A stretch of 11,494 nt of DNA, from assembly GCA_964528595.1 (NCBI GenBank), contig CAZGTM010000089.1, positions 1 to 11,494 of the forward strand, given 5' to 3'. The notes beneath the pieces are model-generated. The model was not told the DNA's origin. It worked only from the letters and a program-made list of their open reading frames with translations, and ran no database searches. A program made the position numbers and the translations under genes. The stretch's first letter is position 1. Each line of letters opens with the position of its first letter. The stretch is from CAYFKJ01 sp964528595 (lineage in GTDB: Bacteria; Pseudomonadota; Alphaproteobacteria; UBA2966). Of the stretch, positions 1 to 7,016 are shown piece after piece.

Positions 1-137
1 CTTAGATTTTTCCGATCACATCGTTTGCTTAACTTGGATCGGCGCCCCTGCATTTGCGTGGCCAGAAGCACACTTGAATTTTATGCCCGCAAAGATGAGT
101 TAAACCTAACAAGGATCAGGGGCGGTATGGGCCACTC

Positions 138-1874
138 ATGCACGTTGACACGCTAAATCTACGCGAGGTGATAGTCTTTCTAGTGGCAGCCGGCGTCGTT
201 GTGCCGTTGGTCCGTCGCATGAGTGTCAGTCCGGTGTTTGGCTTTCTTGTCGTTGGTCTTGTGATTGGACCACATGGCTTGGCGCGCTTTGCCGATACGG
301 TACCGTGGCTAAATTACATCATGATCATTGATCTGGACGGCGTTCGCCCCCTGGCTGAACTCGGTGTTGTATTCCTGCTGTTTATGATTGGACTCGAACT
401 CTCACTCGATCGATTGTGGGCGATGCGGCGCAGAGTCATCGGATTGGGGGGCACACAGGTCGTGGTGACCGCGGTGGTTATCGCCGTTATTGCTTCATTC
501 TTCGATAATACTTTGGCCGCGGCTGTCGTTCTTGGCTGCGCATTTGCGCTATCCTCCACAGCAATCATCATGCAATTGCTGTCCGAGAATCGCCGCCTGG
601 GCACGGCTACGGGCCGCACCAGCTTTGCCATCCTGTTGTTCCAAGATTTGGCGGTTCTGCCGATCCTTTTCCTCGTCGGGGCGCTTGCGGCACAAGGCGA
701 CGCGCCGGTGGCGCTCGCTTTTGCATTGGCAATTGGAGAGGCGGTGATCGCGGTCGTCATAATTCTGGTAATTGGCAAACTGGTGATTCGGCCAGCATTC
801 CGCTTCGTAGGGAGCACTTCTAGTCGCGAAATGTTTCTGGCGTTCGTTCTACTGATTATCGTCGGCACAGCGTTAATCACTGAACAGGTCGGCCTGTCGA
901 TGGCGCTGGGAGCCTTTCTCGCCGGTCTGTTGTTCGCGGAAACCGAATATCGGCACGAAATTGAGGTCGACATCGAACCTTTTAAGGGCTTGCTGCTCGG
1001 CCTGTTCTTCGTCTCGGTCGGTATGAACATCGACATCACTCAGGTCGCCGCTAAACCACTCTGGCTGATTGCTTCAGTTTTCGGCCTGTATCTGGTCAAG
1101 AGCCCCATCATATATGGCTTGGCGCGAGGGTTCGGTGAGCCCCACCCGGTGGCATTGGAAGCCAGCTTGCTGCTGGGCCAGGGTGGCGAGTTCGCCTTCG
1201 TCATAATCGGCATGGCCCTTGGACTCGGTTTGATGCCCAACGACACTGCTCAATTTATGCTGATTGTTGCCAGCTTGACGATGATTGCAACGCCGGGAGT
1301 GGCTCATTTCGCCCGCAAGTTGGCCCGTGCCGCCGAAGTTCGCGAAGCGGATCGCGGTCAACACGATACCGACATTGCGACCGATCTCTCAGGCCATATC
1401 ATCATCGCCGGCTATGGCCGTGTTGGCCAGATGCTCGGCTCGGTGCTTGACAGCCTGGAGTTGCCACATGTCGGATTGGATGTCGATACAGACCTGGTCG
1501 CACAATTCCGTGCAAATGGCGCTAGCATCTTCTTCGGCAATGCAAGTCACCCCGACATGCTGCGCCGGGTCGGTGTCGATCAGGCAGCGGCATTGGTAAT
1601 AACCATGGATAGCCCCCACGCCGCGGAACACGTGGTCGAGACCGCGCGCCGCTACTGGCCGGATCTCCTGATTTACGCTCGTGCCCGGGACCGCGAACAT
1701 TCAATGCAACTGATCGCCCGCGGCGCGAACCATGTCATCCCCGAAACCATTGAAGCAAGTCTGCAACTTGGCGAAATGGTGTTGATGGGTGTTGGCGTCC
1801 CTGACCAGGCCGCGCGTCGCATCATAGAGGCGCGCCGGCAGGCTGAGCAGGCCGCCGTCGACGAGAGTAGGTGA
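138..1874 (+). CDS. KefB/KefC-type monovalent cation:proton antiporter (CPA2) with C-terminal RCK/TrkA-N domain
   Basis: Inner-membrane antiporter of 578 residues, likely exchanging K+ (or Na+) for H+. Residues about 8-395 are a series of hydrophobic helices of the Na_H_Exchanger fold. They contain FMIGLEL (82-88), ALSSTAI (137-143) and LLFQDLAVLP, where Gln169-Asp170 match the ion-binding Q-D pair of KefC. The stretch DIEPFKGLLLGLFF followed by VGM is the characteristic KefB/KefC loop, and GQGGEFAFVI follows. A hydrophilic linker leads to an RCK N domain (about 418-540) with the dinucleotide-binding GYGRVG near 425-430 and an acidic residue (GLDVD) ending the second strand, suggesting NAD(H)-type gating. 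In E. coli the KefC family is gated by glutathione adducts; no KefF/KefG-type partner is seen here, so glutathione gating is unproven. The start has only a weak purine-rich AGGGGCGG at 118-125, but no better in-frame start lies nearby. The gene appears monocistronic. Family assignment is secure, ion specificity is not. Confidence 0.94.
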   Translation: MHVDTLNLREVIVFLVAAGVVVPLVRRMSVSPVFGFLVVGLVIGPHGLARFADTVPWLNYIMIIDLDGVRPLAELGVVFLLFMIGLELSLDRLWAMRRRVIGLGGTQVVVTAVVIAVIASFFDNTLAAAVVLGCAFALSSTAIIMQLLSENRRLGTATGRTSFAILLFQDLAVLPILFLVGALAAQGDAPVALAFALAIGEAVIAVVIILVIGKLVIRPAFRFVGSTSSREMFLAFVLLIIVGTALITEQVGLSMALGAFLAGLLFAETEYRHEIEVDIEPFKGLLLGLFFVSVGMNIDITQVAAKPLWLIASVFGLYLVKSPIIYGLARGFGEPHPVALEASLLLGQGGEFAFVIIGMALGLGLMPNDTAQFMLIVASLTMIATPGVAHFARKLARAAEVREADRGQHDTDIATDLSGHIIIAGYGRVGQMLGSVLDSLELPHVGLDVDTDLVAQFRANGASIFFGNASHPDMLRRVGVDQAAALVITMDSPHAAEHVVETARRYWPDLLIYARARDREHSMQLIARGANHVIPETIEASLQLGEMVLMGVGVPDQAARRIIEARRQAEQAAVDESR

Positions 1875-1875
1875 G

Positions 1876-1899
1876 AAAAGACCGGGTAATCCGGCTTTT
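1876..1899 (+). terminator. Rho-independent terminator after the antiporter gene
   Basis: An inverted repeat begins two bases after the stop codon. AAAAG (1876-1880) pairs with CTTTT (1895-1899) and CCGG (1882-1885) pairs with CCGG (1891-1894), with A1881 bulged and a GTAAT loop. The descending arm ends in TTTT, and the A-rich ascending arm would allow bidirectional action. It separates the antiporter from the metabolic genes downstream. Confidence 0.75.
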
Positions 1900-2184
1900 A
1901 TCGGTAGCTGATTAGAATCGAATTACGAGATGCGGTCAGTTAGTTATTTTTGGTCCATCACTACAGACGCTTCGCAAATTGAACTCCTGCTTGTGGGGTA
2001 GGTCGCACATGAACGTCGGAAGTTGATAATGTCGGGGAACTGTTTTGATCTGAAATTCTCTTGTGATTCCGACACCCGACTGCGTCGTCATGCCGCATGC
2101 GCGGTATCCCCAAGTCGGCTGATCAACGCTATATTTGTTTAACGACGGTGACCGTTTCGCCAACATCCGGATCTGAACAATCGT
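1900..2184. other. Intergenic leader region with short inverted repeats, no supported gene
   Basis: I see no credible coding sequence here; an antisense frame runs through it but continues into the start of the downstream dehydrogenase gene. Short structures are visible. GTCGGAA (2015-2021) and TGTCGG (2030-2035) are both complementary to the single TTCCGACA at 2067-2074, so they could form alternative stems. CGAC-tgc-GTCG lies at 2077-2087. A seven-pair hairpin (one G-T pair) lies at 2090-2107 with loop ATGC. A TATATT at 2130-2135 resembles a -10 box, but no convincing -35 lies at the right distance. The promoter of the dehydrogenase-oxidoreductase operon is expected in this stretch, but I cannot place it. 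Confidence 0.4.
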
Positions 2185-2189
2185 GGAGG
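2185..2189 (+). promoter_or_regulatory. Shine-Dalgarno site setting the dehydrogenase start
   Basis: GGAGG sits one base before ATG 2191 and seven bases before ATG 2197, both in the same frame. The spacing fits initiation at 2197, so the two codons ATG GTC at 2191-2196 are probably not translated. Confidence 0.75.
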
Positions 2190-2196
2190 TATGGTC

Positions 2197-3318
2197 ATGC
2201 CGCTTGGTTCGCTCGAACTCGATATCCAGGACGATCTGGGTCCCAACAAAATCATACAAATATTCGAGCCTGGGCTGGAGTTGAGAGGTGTTTTGGTGAT
2301 CGACAACACGGCAGCCGGCCCGTCGATTGGCGGCTTGCGCATGGCTGAGGACGTCACGATCGAGGAGTGCTTCCGCCTGGCCCGGGCGATGACGCTGAAG
2401 AACGCTGCGGCCGGCTTGCCTCATGGCGGCGGCAAGTCGGTGATGCTGGGCGATCCCAAAATGGATATCGGGCGCAAGGAGGAGCTTATCCGAGCGTTCG
2501 CCACCGCCCTGGCGGGTGAGGGCGGCTACATATTCGGACCCGATATGGGAACTGATGAGACCTGCATGGCCTGGGTCAAGGACGAGATCGGCCGGGCCGT
2601 CGGCTTACCCCGTGAAATTGGCGGCATCCCGCTCGACGAACTCGGCGCGACGGGATATGGCCTCATGCATTCCATTGAGGCCGCATTGCCCTACACGGAC
2701 GTAAAACTTGACGGCGCGCGTGTCGTGGTTCAGGGATTTGGTTCCGTCGGCATGTTCTCCGCCAAGTTCCTGGCTGACAAAGGGGCCGTGCTGATCGCCG
2801 CGTCCGATTCGACGGGCGCTGTCGAGAACACTGAGGGTCTCGATGTCTATTCGTTGATGGCCCTTAAACAGGCCGGTGGTCGGGTTACCGATTTTGATGG
2901 CGGAAGAGCGGCTGACCGCGACGGCGTTGTCGACATTGCCTGTGACGTGTGGATTCCCGCCGCGCGGCCTGACGTCATAACGGAGAGCAACGTCGACCGC
3001 CTCGACACGAGGATCGTCGCTCAAGGCGCCAATATACCGCTGAGCCACGATGCCGAATCTGTACTGCATGACCGCGGCGTGATTTGCCTGCCAGATTTCA
3101 TCGCTAACGCCGGCGGCGTGATCTGCGCATCAATGGAGTATCACGGAGCCAGCGAGCAGGCCGCCTTTGAAGCCATCGCAGAGCGCATTTCACGTAACAC
3201 GACGGAAATGCTGGAGCGGTCGACCCAGGAAGGCGTGCCGCCGAGGGCAACCGCAAATGCGATGGCCGTCGAGCGCGTCAAGGCTGCGATGGCAACACGG
3301 CGTTGGTCGATATTCTGA
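2197..3318 (+). CDS. Glu/Leu/Phe/Val dehydrogenase family amino-acid dehydrogenase
   Basis: NAD(P)-dependent oxidative deaminase of an amino acid to its 2-oxoacid, cytosolic, 373 residues from the chosen ATG. The N-terminal substrate domain has GPSIGGLRM (41-49) and MTLKNAAAGLPHGGGKS (65-81). Lys68 and Lys80 are the expected carboxylate-binding and catalytic lysines, and Asp116 in GPDMGT is the expected catalytic Asp. The Rossmann domain has GFGSVG followed by ASDSTG, and PDFIANAGGVI lies near the C-terminus. At the position where glutamate dehydrogenases carry KGG(I/L)R, this protein has Ile-Gly-Gly-Leu-Arg. That resembles leucine/phenylalanine dehydrogenases (LGG.RM) and argues against a glutamate side-chain pocket, although GPDMGT is more glutamate-dehydrogenase-like. 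The gene ends 29 bases before the oxidoreductase gamma-delta gene and is likely cotranscribed with it, which suggests it supplies that enzyme's 2-oxoacid. Family is secure; the substrate (branched-chain or aromatic favoured) is inferred. Confidence 0.91.
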   Translation: MPLGSLELDIQDDLGPNKIIQIFEPGLELRGVLVIDNTAAGPSIGGLRMAEDVTIEECFRLARAMTLKNAAAGLPHGGGKSVMLGDPKMDIGRKEELIRAFATALAGEGGYIFGPDMGTDETCMAWVKDEIGRAVGLPREIGGIPLDELGATGYGLMHSIEAALPYTDVKLDGARVVVQGFGSVGMFSAKFLADKGAVLIAASDSTGAVENTEGLDVYSLMALKQAGGRVTDFDGGRAADRDGVVDIACDVWIPAARPDVITESNVDRLDTRIVAQGANIPLSHDAESVLHDRGVICLPDFIANAGGVICASMEYHGASEQAAFEAIAERISRNTTEMLERSTQEGVPPRATANAMAVERVKAAMATRRWSIF

Positions 3319-3347
3319 GGAGCCATTACTTAAGGGAGCACGCCAAG

Positions 3348-4277
3348 ATGTTTCGCATTCGCTTCCATGGACGGGGTGGCCAAGGCATGAAAACGGCCAG
3401 CCGGATTGTCGGCACGGCGCTGTTCATGAGCGGTTACGAAGTCCAGGACGCCCCCCGCTACGGAGCCGAACGGCGGGGCGCCCCAATGTTCGCCTTCGTG
3501 CGTGCCGGCAGGGAGCCGATCTTTGAGCGTGGAATTATCGCGGTACCCGATCTCGTCCTTGTGGCGGATGAATCTCTCGTCGCCATTCCCGCCGCCGGCG
3601 TGCTGGCAGGATTGCGGTCTGAAACTGTTATTGCGGTCGCCGGTGAGGTGGGCAGCGAGATTTGGCGGGAGCGTTTGCATCTTGAGAACACTTTCATTCC
3701 GCTCCCCGGCCATGAGGTGGGTGACGACGACCACATTCCCGATACCTCCGCGCAGTGTGCAGGGGCCGCTGCGGGTTTGCTGGGTATCGTCGACCGGGAG
3801 GTTCTGGCAGAAGCGGTGCGGGAGGAAATAGCGCCGTTGGGCGAGAACGCCGTGGCTGCCAATCTGGCTACCGCGCTGGCGGCATTCGACGATGTCCAAC
3901 CGTGGTCGGGCCGGGTTGTCGAAGGTGAAGCCCATCACTTAGCCACCGCCGAAAGGACGGACTGGGTCGATCTCCCGGCTGAAACGGCGGACGTTTCCGC
4001 ACCCAACATTTACGCCGGATTGACCAGCGTTCAGGTGCGCACAGGATTGTGGCGCACGTTGCGCCCCGTTCTCGAACGCGAAAAATGCAAAAAGTGCACC
4101 TGGGTGTGCGGCAACTACTGTCCGGACGGGGTCATTGCCGTCGACGAAGACGGTTATCCCAAGGTCGATTACGAGCACTGCAAGGGGTGCATGGTCTGCG
4201 TTGCCCAATGCCCGCCACATGCCCTGATCGCGGTCGCCGAGGAAGAGACCCAAGCGACGAATGGAGTGCCGGCATGA
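3348..4277 (+). CDS. 2-oxoacid:acceptor oxidoreductase, gamma-delta fusion subunit with two 4Fe-4S motifs
   Basis: Subunit of a TPP-dependent 2-oxoacid:ferredoxin-type oxidoreductase, 309 residues. Residues 1 to about 190 are the gamma (catalytic-domain EKR) fold, with the typical opening FHGRGGQGMKTAS and the RYGAERRGAP segment. After a linker, TGLWRTLRPVLEREKC (232-247) leads into a ferredoxin-like delta domain that is a separate polypeptide (PorD) in many relatives. Its cysteines are 247, 250, 254, 258 and 278, 281, 284, 288. The second motif is the standard CX2CX2CX3CP, while the first reads CX2CX3CX3CP, one residue longer than usual. The two clusters would carry electrons from the beta-subunit site to an external acceptor. 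The start at 3348 is chosen because GGGAG (3334-3338) lies nine bases upstream; a TTG at 3303 would overlap the preceding gene. The 3' end overlaps the alpha gene (ATGA at 4274-4277). The 2-oxoacid substrate cannot be read from this subunit. Confidence 0.94.
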   Translation: MFRIRFHGRGGQGMKTASRIVGTALFMSGYEVQDAPRYGAERRGAPMFAFVRAGREPIFERGIIAVPDLVLVADESLVAIPAAGVLAGLRSETVIAVAGEVGSEIWRERLHLENTFIPLPGHEVGDDDHIPDTSAQCAGAAAGLLGIVDREVLAEAVREEIAPLGENAVAANLATALAAFDDVQPWSGRVVEGEAHHLATAERTDWVDLPAETADVSAPNIYAGLTSVQVRTGLWRTLRPVLEREKCKKCTWVCGNYCPDGVIAVDEDGYPKVDYEHCKGCMVCVAQCPPHALIAVAEEETQATNGVPA

Positions 4278-5524
4278 AACCCAAATTGATGACCGGAAAC
4301 ACGGCTGCCGCCTGGGGCGCCAGATTGGCCGGCGCCGACTACCTCCCGGCGTTTCCCATCACACCGCAAACCGAGATCATCGAAACCATCGCGCGCTGGG
4401 CCGAAACAGGAAAAATGCCCTGCCGCATGGTGATGTTCGAATCCGAGCATTCGATGATTACGGCTGCCGGTGCGGCCGCATCCACGGGCGTTAGGGTTTT
4501 CACGGCGACCTCCAGCCAAGGCCTGCTGCACGGCATGGAAATGCTCTACACCGTGGCCGGCTGGCGCGTTCCCTTCGTGCTGATCAACGTCTCGCGCGGA
4601 TTGGCGGCGCCAATCACCCTGGAGGCCGACCATAACGACGTTATGGCTGCCCGCGACAGCGGTTTCCTGCAGTTCCACGCCGCAACCTGCCAGGAGGTTG
4701 TCGATCTCACCCTTCTGGCTTACCGCGTCGCCGAGCACCGCAGCGTGCGCCTACCGGCATTGGTCAACCTCGACGGCTTCTACCTCTCGTTCACGCGGGA
4801 ACCGGTGACCCTACCCGATGGCGACCAGGCCGCGGAATTCCTGCCGCCTTTTCAGCATGCAGCGGGTGAATTTCGGGCCGGTCATCCGACAAGCCGGGCC
4901 GTCGCCGTGCTCGGTAGCGGACCCTATTCCTACTTCCGCTATGAGGCGCATTTGGCTTCGTTGGAGGCGCTGACGGTTTTCGACCGGGCAACGGCAGAAT
5001 TCGAAAGCAAATTTGGCAGACGATACCACGCCGTCGAGGAATACCGCAGCAAGGATGCCGATATCGTCTTCGTCATGATCGGATCGTTCGCCACCAAGGC
5101 AAAGGACGCCGTGGATCGGCTGCGCGAGGCCGGCCATCGCATCGGTCTGGTCAGACCGGTCTTGCTGCGACCATTTCCAGAAAATGACCTTCGTCTGGCG
5201 CTTGCCGGCAAGAAGGGGGTCGCCGTCATCGACCAAAACCTTGCGACCGGGCGCGGCGGCAATCTACACGCGGAGATAACCTCGACACTGTTCGGGGTCG
5301 CCGATCCGCCAGCCGTCGTTTCGAGCTATATCGGCGGGTTGGGCGGGCGCGATATCGCACCGTCGGAGTTCTACCGCATCGCCGAGGAGACCGAACAAGC
5401 GGCGTCGACAGGCGTAAAGCCTCCGCCAACGCTGCTCTACACCGATGCGGAGTTGCGGGAGATGCGCAAACTGCAGGCAATTGCCCACGTCGAGGGCGTG
5501 GAGGAGGTCGCCAGCCATGAGTGA
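4274..5524 (+). CDS. 2-oxoacid:acceptor oxidoreductase, alpha subunit
   Basis: Alpha subunit (416 residues) of the same complex, resembling PorA/phenylglyoxylate-dehydrogenase-type alpha chains. It has the signature FPITPQT (27-33), the equivalent of the YPITP motif of the pyrimidine-binding domain. ESEHSM (56-61) carries the conserved Glu that activates the TPP aminopyrimidine. TATSSQGL (78-85) and NVSRGLAAP (105-113) follow. The C-terminal third is the transketolase C-terminal-like domain, with GLVRPVLLRPFP and NLATGRGGNLH. Together with beta it forms the TPP active site that decarboxylates a 2-oxoacid and transfers the acyl group to CoA. GGAG at 4263-4266 and the ATGA overlap with the preceding stop support the start at 4274; the frame is open further upstream only inside the gamma gene. 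The 3' end overlaps the beta gene by eight bases. The long form with fused beta domains (pyruvate:flavodoxin type) is excluded by its length. Confidence 0.95.
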   Translation: MKPKLMTGNTAAAWGARLAGADYLPAFPITPQTEIIETIARWAETGKMPCRMVMFESEHSMITAAGAAASTGVRVFTATSSQGLLHGMEMLYTVAGWRVPFVLINVSRGLAAPITLEADHNDVMAARDSGFLQFHAATCQEVVDLTLLAYRVAEHRSVRLPALVNLDGFYLSFTREPVTLPDGDQAAEFLPPFQHAAGEFRAGHPTSRAVAVLGSGPYSYFRYEAHLASLEALTVFDRATAEFESKFGRRYHAVEEYRSKDADIVFVMIGSFATKAKDAVDRLREAGHRIGLVRPVLLRPFPENDLRLALAGKKGVAVIDQNLATGRGGNLHAEITSTLFGVADPPAVVSSYIGGLGGRDIAPSEFYRIAEETEQAASTGVKPPPTLLYTDAELREMRKLQAIAHVEGVEEVASHE

Positions 5525-6446
5525 AACCATGTTCAAAAGGGCGCGTGATCTGCCGACGGCCCACCTTCTTGGCGCCGGCACGGCGATGTGCGCCGGGTGT
5601 GGTGGCCTGGGCGCGGTCCGTGAGGTTTACGACGTCCTGGGGGAGAACACCGTATTCGTCAACGCCGCGGGTTGCATGACGATGCTTTCGGTCTATCCCT
5701 TTACGCCGTTTCGCGGTTCCTGGCTTTATACCGCGATGGCGTCGGCCCCGGCGGGTGCACAGGGCGTGCGCGATGCCCTCGACATCCGTTTGGCCAAAGG
5801 CGAGATCGGCGCCGAGGACGACCTCGAAGTCGTCGTGCTGACCGGCGACGGATCGGCATACGGCATGGGGTTGTCTGCGACGTCGGCCGCGATCGACCGC
5901 AATCTCGATTTCATTTACCTCTGCTACGACAACGAGGGTTACGGCAACACCGGCCAGCAGACCTCCGCCGGCTCTCCCCATGGCGCGCGCACGGCGACCA
6001 ATCCGGCTTTGAACGGCGTGGCGGGGATCAAGAAGGATCTCTTCGCCATCTGGACGGCCAACCGGCCGGCCTACGCCGCCACGGTAATTGCAAGCGAACC
6101 ACTCGATCTCGCACGCAAGATCGAGGAAGCCCGCGGCCTTACGGGTCCGCGCATGATCATCGCGCTTTCACCGTGCCCCACGGGTTGGGGTTTTGAGCCC
6201 AAACATTCGATGGAGATAGGCAGGCTAGCTGTCAGAACCGGCATCTGGCCGTTGAAGACCTATCGCGACAGAAAAGTGTCGCATACGCGCATTCCTCATC
6301 CCCGGCTGCCGGTAGAGGATTACTTGAGGACCCAACGTCGCTTCGCGCATTTGTTCGAGCCCGACCGGGACGACGTCCGACTTGCCGAAATCCAGTCGTC
6401 GGTCGATGCCTATTGGCAAGGCATTGAGGATGAAAATGACGGCTGA
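5517..6446 (+). CDS. 2-oxoacid:acceptor oxidoreductase, TPP-binding beta subunit
   Basis: Beta subunit (309 residues) that binds TPP-Mg and one 4Fe-4S cluster. MCAGCGG gives Cys25 and Cys28; Cys53 (AAGCM) and Cys220 (SPCPTGW) complete the usual four cluster ligands. The TPP motif runs from GDG (110-112) to Asn139 in YDNEGYGNTG, with Asp111 and Asn139 as the expected Mg ligands. NTGQQTSAGSPHGA is the standard downstream segment of PorB-type chains. The start at 5517 is supported by GGAGGAGG (5500-5507) nine bases upstream and by overlap with the alpha stop, indicating translational coupling. No NAD-binding flavoprotein subunit (PadH type) follows, so ferredoxin or flavodoxin is the likely electron acceptor, but the carrier gene is outside the window. 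No clear terminator follows in the roughly 190 bases before the next gene. Confidence 0.95.
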   Translation: MSETMFKRARDLPTAHLLGAGTAMCAGCGGLGAVREVYDVLGENTVFVNAAGCMTMLSVYPFTPFRGSWLYTAMASAPAGAQGVRDALDIRLAKGEIGAEDDLEVVVLTGDGSAYGMGLSATSAAIDRNLDFIYLCYDNEGYGNTGQQTSAGSPHGARTATNPALNGVAGIKKDLFAIWTANRPAYAATVIASEPLDLARKIEEARGLTGPRMIIALSPCPTGWGFEPKHSMEIGRLAVRTGIWPLKTYRDRKVSHTRIPHPRLPVEDYLRTQRRFAHLFEPDRDDVRLAEIQSSVDAYWQGIEDENDG

Positions 6447-6597
6447 ATTCGCATCGTCAAACCATTACAACCGAGTCCTGTTTGAACCGCTCGGATACCG
6501 GATCGAAGCTCTCGCGATTCATTGATCTCTTTTCGTCGCTACTGCGAGATACTTTTAAGGCGTCGTTGGTTTTTATCTCGATTTGAAATATGCCGCC

Positions 6598-6618
6598 GCA
6601 AGTGAAGTCTTCGCTTGT
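6598..6618 (+). other. Hairpin just upstream of the small membrane protein gene
   Basis: A nine-pair stem (6598-6606 with 6610-6618, two G-T pairs, loop GTC) lies 11 bases before GGAGG at 6629-6633. There is no T tract, so it is not a terminator. It could be a leader structure affecting translation of the gene at 6638, or chance. Confidence 0.3.
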
Positions 6619-6637
6619 GGGTAGCGCTGGAGGTCAA

Positions 6638-6982
6638 ATGATACACACGCCATGCTTCATCTCCAAAGAAATACCTCTCATGTTCATCGCTGCGACCGTT
6701 GCGATGTATGCTTTTACAGCCACCATTACGGGTATGCTTGCCGCGCCGGCGGAAGAGCAATCCGCCCCGGCAGGAGGCGTCCGGCTTTACGAAAAATGGT
6801 ACTTGATCGTCAAAGGCGAAACGCGGAACAGCTCATGGAGGCCTTTGAGTGGCGCTCCGGGGTCCGGGGCCAAGACGCCCGGAGAGGAAGAGGAAAAACT
6901 CTTGGGTGGTGTCGTCAGCGAGCATTACGAAAACCACAATATCGCCGACAGGCTGCCCGACGAGGAATATAGGCAGCGCTAG
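6638..6982 (+). CDS. Hypothetical small protein with one transmembrane segment
   Basis: Unrecognised protein of 114 residues. A hydrophobic stretch at about 12-35 (IPLMFIAATVAMYAFTATI onward) could be a membrane anchor or uncleaved signal sequence, followed by APAEEQSAPAGG. The remainder (48-114) is soluble, Gly/Pro/Glu-rich and charged, with GEEEEK at 82-87 and a polar C-terminus. I chose ATG 6638 because GGAGG (6629-6633) sits four bases upstream; ATG 6590 in the same frame has no such site. VRLYEKWYLIVKGE (48-61) is faintly like the haem region of c-type cytochromes (LY..WC..CHG), but both cysteines and the histidine are absent. It could therefore be a degenerate cytochrome fragment or just chance. 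It lies between the oxidoreductase operon and the aminotransferase on the same strand. Reality of the gene is supported by the ribosome site and frame length only. Confidence 0.5.
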   Translation: MIHTPCFISKEIPLMFIAATVAMYAFTATITGMLAAPAEEQSAPAGGVRLYEKWYLIVKGETRNSSWRPLSGAPGSGAKTPGEEEEKLLGGVVSEHYENHNIADRLPDEEYRQR

Positions 6983-7016
6983 CTGTCAGGCAGGCACAAA
7001 CCACGGGAAATGAGTC

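Noticed and set aside
74..102. TTGAAT followed by GAGTTA as a promoter for the antiporter gene
   Set aside because: The -10 element is a poor match at 17-base spacing and other spacings are no better; not strong enough to annotate.
314..1039. Long antisense open frame of 241 codons inside the antiporter gene
   Set aside because: The translation is low-complexity (Ser, Thr, Arg, Ala rich) and is the mirror of a strongly conserved membrane protein on the + strand.
1936..2424. Antisense open frame of 162 codons spanning the intergenic region and the dehydrogenase start
   Set aside because: It overlaps the start of a well-supported gene, has no recognisable domain, and I did not find a ribosome site for it.
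4049..4273. Longer N-terminus for the oxidoreductase alpha subunit
   Set aside because: This stretch is the out-of-frame shadow of the Cys-rich delta domain; ATG 4274 has a ribosome site and the protein begins in family register there.
6471..6494. CCGAG/CTCGG inverted repeat after the beta subunit gene as a terminator
   Set aside because: The stem is only five pairs around a 14-base loop and has no T tract.
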